6,891 bases of DNA from an uncultured Clostridia bacterium (GTDB lineage Bacteria; Bacillota; Clostridia; Oscillospirales; Ruminococcaceae): positions 1 through 6,891 of the forward strand of contig CAMWLH010000108.1 in the NCBI GenBank assembly GCA_947175045.1, in the 5' to 3' direction. Below are positions 5,575-6,891 of this stretch, piece after piece. The translations under genes were made by a program, and so were the position numbers. Positions within the stretch are counted from its first letter, which is position 1; each line of letters opens with the position of its first letter. The notes under the pieces were generated by a model that was not told the origin of the DNA, made no database searches, and was given only the letters and a program-made list of their open reading frames with translations.

Positions 5575-6594
5575 TCAAGCCTTTTTATTCATCTTATAGA
5601 TATGGGATACTATCGCCATTTCGCGCCCCGTGCTGTATGCGCTTTTGGTGCGCGACCGCATGACCTTTTTTGCCTCGGGAGTAGCCATTACCTGCGCCAC
5701 GGTTCTCTTTCCGTCACCGGGAGTCTTTTTAGACTTCTTCTTTTTTCTGCGGGCTTTGAGCTTCTCACGCTGCTCCGCGCGCTTTTCCCTTTCGTACTTC
5801 TTAGCCTTGGCAAGGTCGCGGTTGACCTTATTCACCTCTGCAACAGTGGGCAGGCGGTTGTATTCACCCGAGCGGGTAAACTCATTTATCTCATCGTTCA
5901 GAGCCGCATTCAGCCCCGCGATACCGCTTATGCCTCCACCGTTCTTGGCTGCCTTCTTAAGCTCCGACAGCGCCGACAGAGCGTTGGAGAGCCGCATACC
6001 GTTCACCTGATCCTTGGTGCGGCAGCTCTTCAGCGTATATCGGTATATCCTGCGCTGTGTCTCCTGCTGCTGATACTGCGAAAATGTATTCGGGTCACGT
6101 TTTGCGAGATACTGCTGCTCCGCGGGGGTGAGCTTCTTTCCCATATACAGCTTGGTGCGTATAGAGCTTAAATTGGAATCGTTAGCCTTGTCGTACTCCT
6201 TTTCCCCGAACAGCGAGTCTATCTTCTCCATCTGCTCCTTTACCATTTCGGCAATGGATTTTTTGGCTTCCTCCTCGCCGTTTCTGGGGTCGGTCTTTTC
6301 GGTTTCCTGTGTATTATCCGCGGCGTTCTGCGACGTTGCGTTCAGTGCACTTTTAAGAGCTTCCGCACCCTTGTCAGCGTTTCCGTACAGAGTCTCCTCC
6401 GCGCTGCGAACCGCCTTTTCCGCGTCGCTGACCGCCTCGCGTATCTGCGCCTTGAAGCTCTCCGCGTTTGACCGCTTGAAGCTGTCGCGCTTTCCCGCCG
6501 ACAGATCTCCCGACTCCTTTTTGAGCTCTATCTTCTGTTGCGCGTTGTAAGACTTAACATAATCCCCAACCTTGCCAATACTCATAATATCCAT
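5575..6594 (-). CDS. Hypothetical charged, helix-rich protein
   Basis: I do not recognise a named family for this 339-residue protein. It has no signal peptide and no membrane segment. The N-terminal region (MSIGKVGDYVKSYNAQQKIE) leads into long charged stretches likely to be helical or coiled coil (46-75 and 108-130), joined by a low-complexity N, T, Q and E-rich linker (85-107). A more ordered block follows, with KKLTPAEQQYLAKRDP (153-168), a tyrosine- and glutamine-rich run and CRTKDQV (191-197). A glycine-rich turn (219-227) precedes an alanine/lysine/glutamate-rich helix (253-282) and a very basic patch RRKKKKSKK (282-290), which could bind nucleic acid. The C-terminus has TVAQVMATPEAKKVM and ends MNKKA. 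ATG 6594 is preferred: AGGGTGAT upstream pairs well with 16S rRNA. GTG at 6603 or ATG at 6585 are alternatives. The sigma-D-like promoter upstream hints at a motility or late-growth regulon, an inference only. Confidence 0.85.
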   Translation of the reverse strand: MDIMSIGKVGDYVKSYNAQQKIELKKESGDLSAGKRDSFKRSNAESFKAQIREAVSDAEKAVRSAEETLYGNADKGAEALKSALNATSQNAADNTQETEKTDPRNGEEEAKKSIAEMVKEQMEKIDSLFGEKEYDKANDSNLSSIRTKLYMGKKLTPAEQQYLAKRDPNTFSQYQQQETQRRIYRYTLKSCRTKDQVNGMRLSNALSALSELKKAAKNGGGISGIAGLNAALNDEINEFTRSGEYNRLPTVAEVNKVNRDLAKAKKYEREKRAEQREKLKARRKKKKSKKTPGDGKRTVAQVMATPEAKKVMRSRTKSAYSTGREMAIVSHIYKMNKKA

Positions 6595-6603
6595 AATAAT
6601 CAC

Positions 6604-6743
6604 CCTATTTTAAAAAATTCTTCACGCGGGCACAGAGCTTTACCGCGTAAGCAAAACATTGCTTTCCACGAACGCTGCTTTTGCCGCCCCGATTACCGTC
6701 TGCTTTTTTAACCGCGCAAAAAAGCTGCAATTAGATATACTTT
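6604..6743 (-). promoter_or_regulatory. Leader with tandem hairpins before the charged hypothetical gene
   Basis: This untranslated stretch holds three perfect inverted repeats: GCTTTTTT/AAAAAAGC (6702-6709 with 6718-6725, 8-nt loop), AAGCAA/TTGCTT (6649-6654 with 6659-6664, 4-nt loop) and ACGCGG/CCGCGT (6624-6629 with 6643-6648, 13-nt loop). The last two abut. A 19-codon frame starts at ATG 6659 and ends with TGA at 6600-6602, just before the gene start; its Shine-Dalgarno is weak. Another frame without a start codon is open through most of the stretch (ending KLCARVKNFLK), a pattern seen in dispersed repeats. The role is unknown. Confidence 0.4.
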
Positions 6744-6746
6744 TAT

Positions 6747-6776
6747 ATTATATCGTCACTTTTACGGAAAACTTTA
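6747..6776 (-). promoter_or_regulatory. Sigma-D (sigma-28)-like promoter with overlapping TATAAT
   Basis: On the minus strand TAAA (6773-6776), a 15-nt spacer and GACGATAT (6750-6757) match the Bacillus sigma-D motility promoter TAAA-N15-GCCGATAT with one mismatch. A perfect sigma-A -10 TATAAT (6747-6752) overlaps it, but no good TTGACA lies 16-18 nt upstream. Either holoenzyme could be the user. It drives the charged hypothetical gene. Confidence 0.6.
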
Positions 6777-6804
6777 GCAAAAAAGCGAAAAAAATTACTG
6801 CGGC

Positions 6805-6828
6805 AAAAATGCGCCGCAAAGCGGCGCA
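6805..6828 (-). terminator. Intrinsic terminator of the right-edge gene
   Basis: TGCGCCGC and GCGGCGCA form a perfect 8-bp GC-rich stem with a TTT loop, followed on the minus strand by TTTTT. It starts 7 nt past the stop codon of the partial gene at the right edge. Confidence 0.9.
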
Positions 6829-6835
6829 CCGAAAA

Positions 6836-6891
6836 TTATTGTCCCTCTCCCTTGGCAAGCAGCATTCTGTCGTTGTTGATCTTTGTGCCGC
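6836..6891 (-). CDS. C-terminal end of an unidentified gene
   Basis: Only 17 full codons and the TAA stop are inside the window; they read GTKINNDRMLLAKGEGQ. The frame is supported by the stop lying 7 nt before a strong intrinsic terminator, and by codon use like that of the neighbours. The tail is too short to name a family. It is a separate transcription unit from the gene that follows, given the terminator and the new promoter between them. Confidence 0.6.
   Translation of the reverse strand, partial: GTKINNDRMLLAKGEGQ

Noticed and set aside
5602..6550. Plus-strand frames opposite the charged hypothetical gene
   Set aside because: The minus-strand frame is longer, has a promoter, ribosome binding site and terminator; the plus-strand products are leucine/serine/phenylalanine-rich as expected from antisense of a lysine/glutamate-rich gene.
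1..6891. tRNA, rRNA, CRISPR array, insertion sequence or attachment site
   Set aside because: No cloverleaf, rRNA-like stretch, regularly spaced direct repeats, transposase or integrase was seen on either strand.

Overview
The window looks like chromosomal DNA of a low-to-mid GC clostridial Firmicute, perhaps of the Ruminococcus/Oscillospiraceae type. This rests on strong AGGAGG-type ribosome binding sites, consensus sigma-A promoter boxes, heavy use of ATA for isoleucine, and an AzlC of the 'TSAGQ' kind. The genus is inference. Every supported gene lies on the minus strand, so transcription runs from the right end to the left end; the plus-strand open frames are shadows of these genes.

Right end to left end. 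(1) 6836-6891 is the C-terminal tail of an unidentified gene, closed by a GC-rich intrinsic terminator. (2) 6604-6804 is a leader region. A sigma-D/sigma-28-like promoter (TAAA-N15-GACGATAT, with a TATAAT box overlapping it) is followed by three hairpins. (3) 5575-6594 encodes a 339-residue highly charged protein of unknown function, closed by a 13-bp hairpin. (4) A near-consensus promoter (TTGACA-17-TAAAAT) drives azlC and azlD through a roughly 140-nt structured leader. AzlCD is a two-part exporter of branched-chain amino acids. (5) 4031-4265 is a spacer holding a possible small reading frame or gene remnant and a palindrome. (6) A polyamine-type GNAT acetyltransferase is followed by a YfcE-type metallophosphodiesterase and a membrane-anchored hypothetical protein. 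The last two overlap by 14 nt and are probably co-translated. (7) A strikingly AT-rich gene encodes a macro-domain ADP-ribosyl-ester hydrolase of the TARG1/OARD1 type with both catalytic residues kept. (8) The left 1.8 kb is lepA (elongation factor 4), complete except for its last few codons.

lepA, azlCD, the acetyltransferase and yfcE are housekeeping or common metabolic genes. The parts that deserve a second look are the stand-alone TARG1-like gene in a low-GC patch beside lepA, the sigma-D-like promoter before an unknown charged protein, the structured azlC leader, and the open stretch after azlD. I found no CRISPR array, transposase, tRNA or rRNA, and no clear new multi-gene system.
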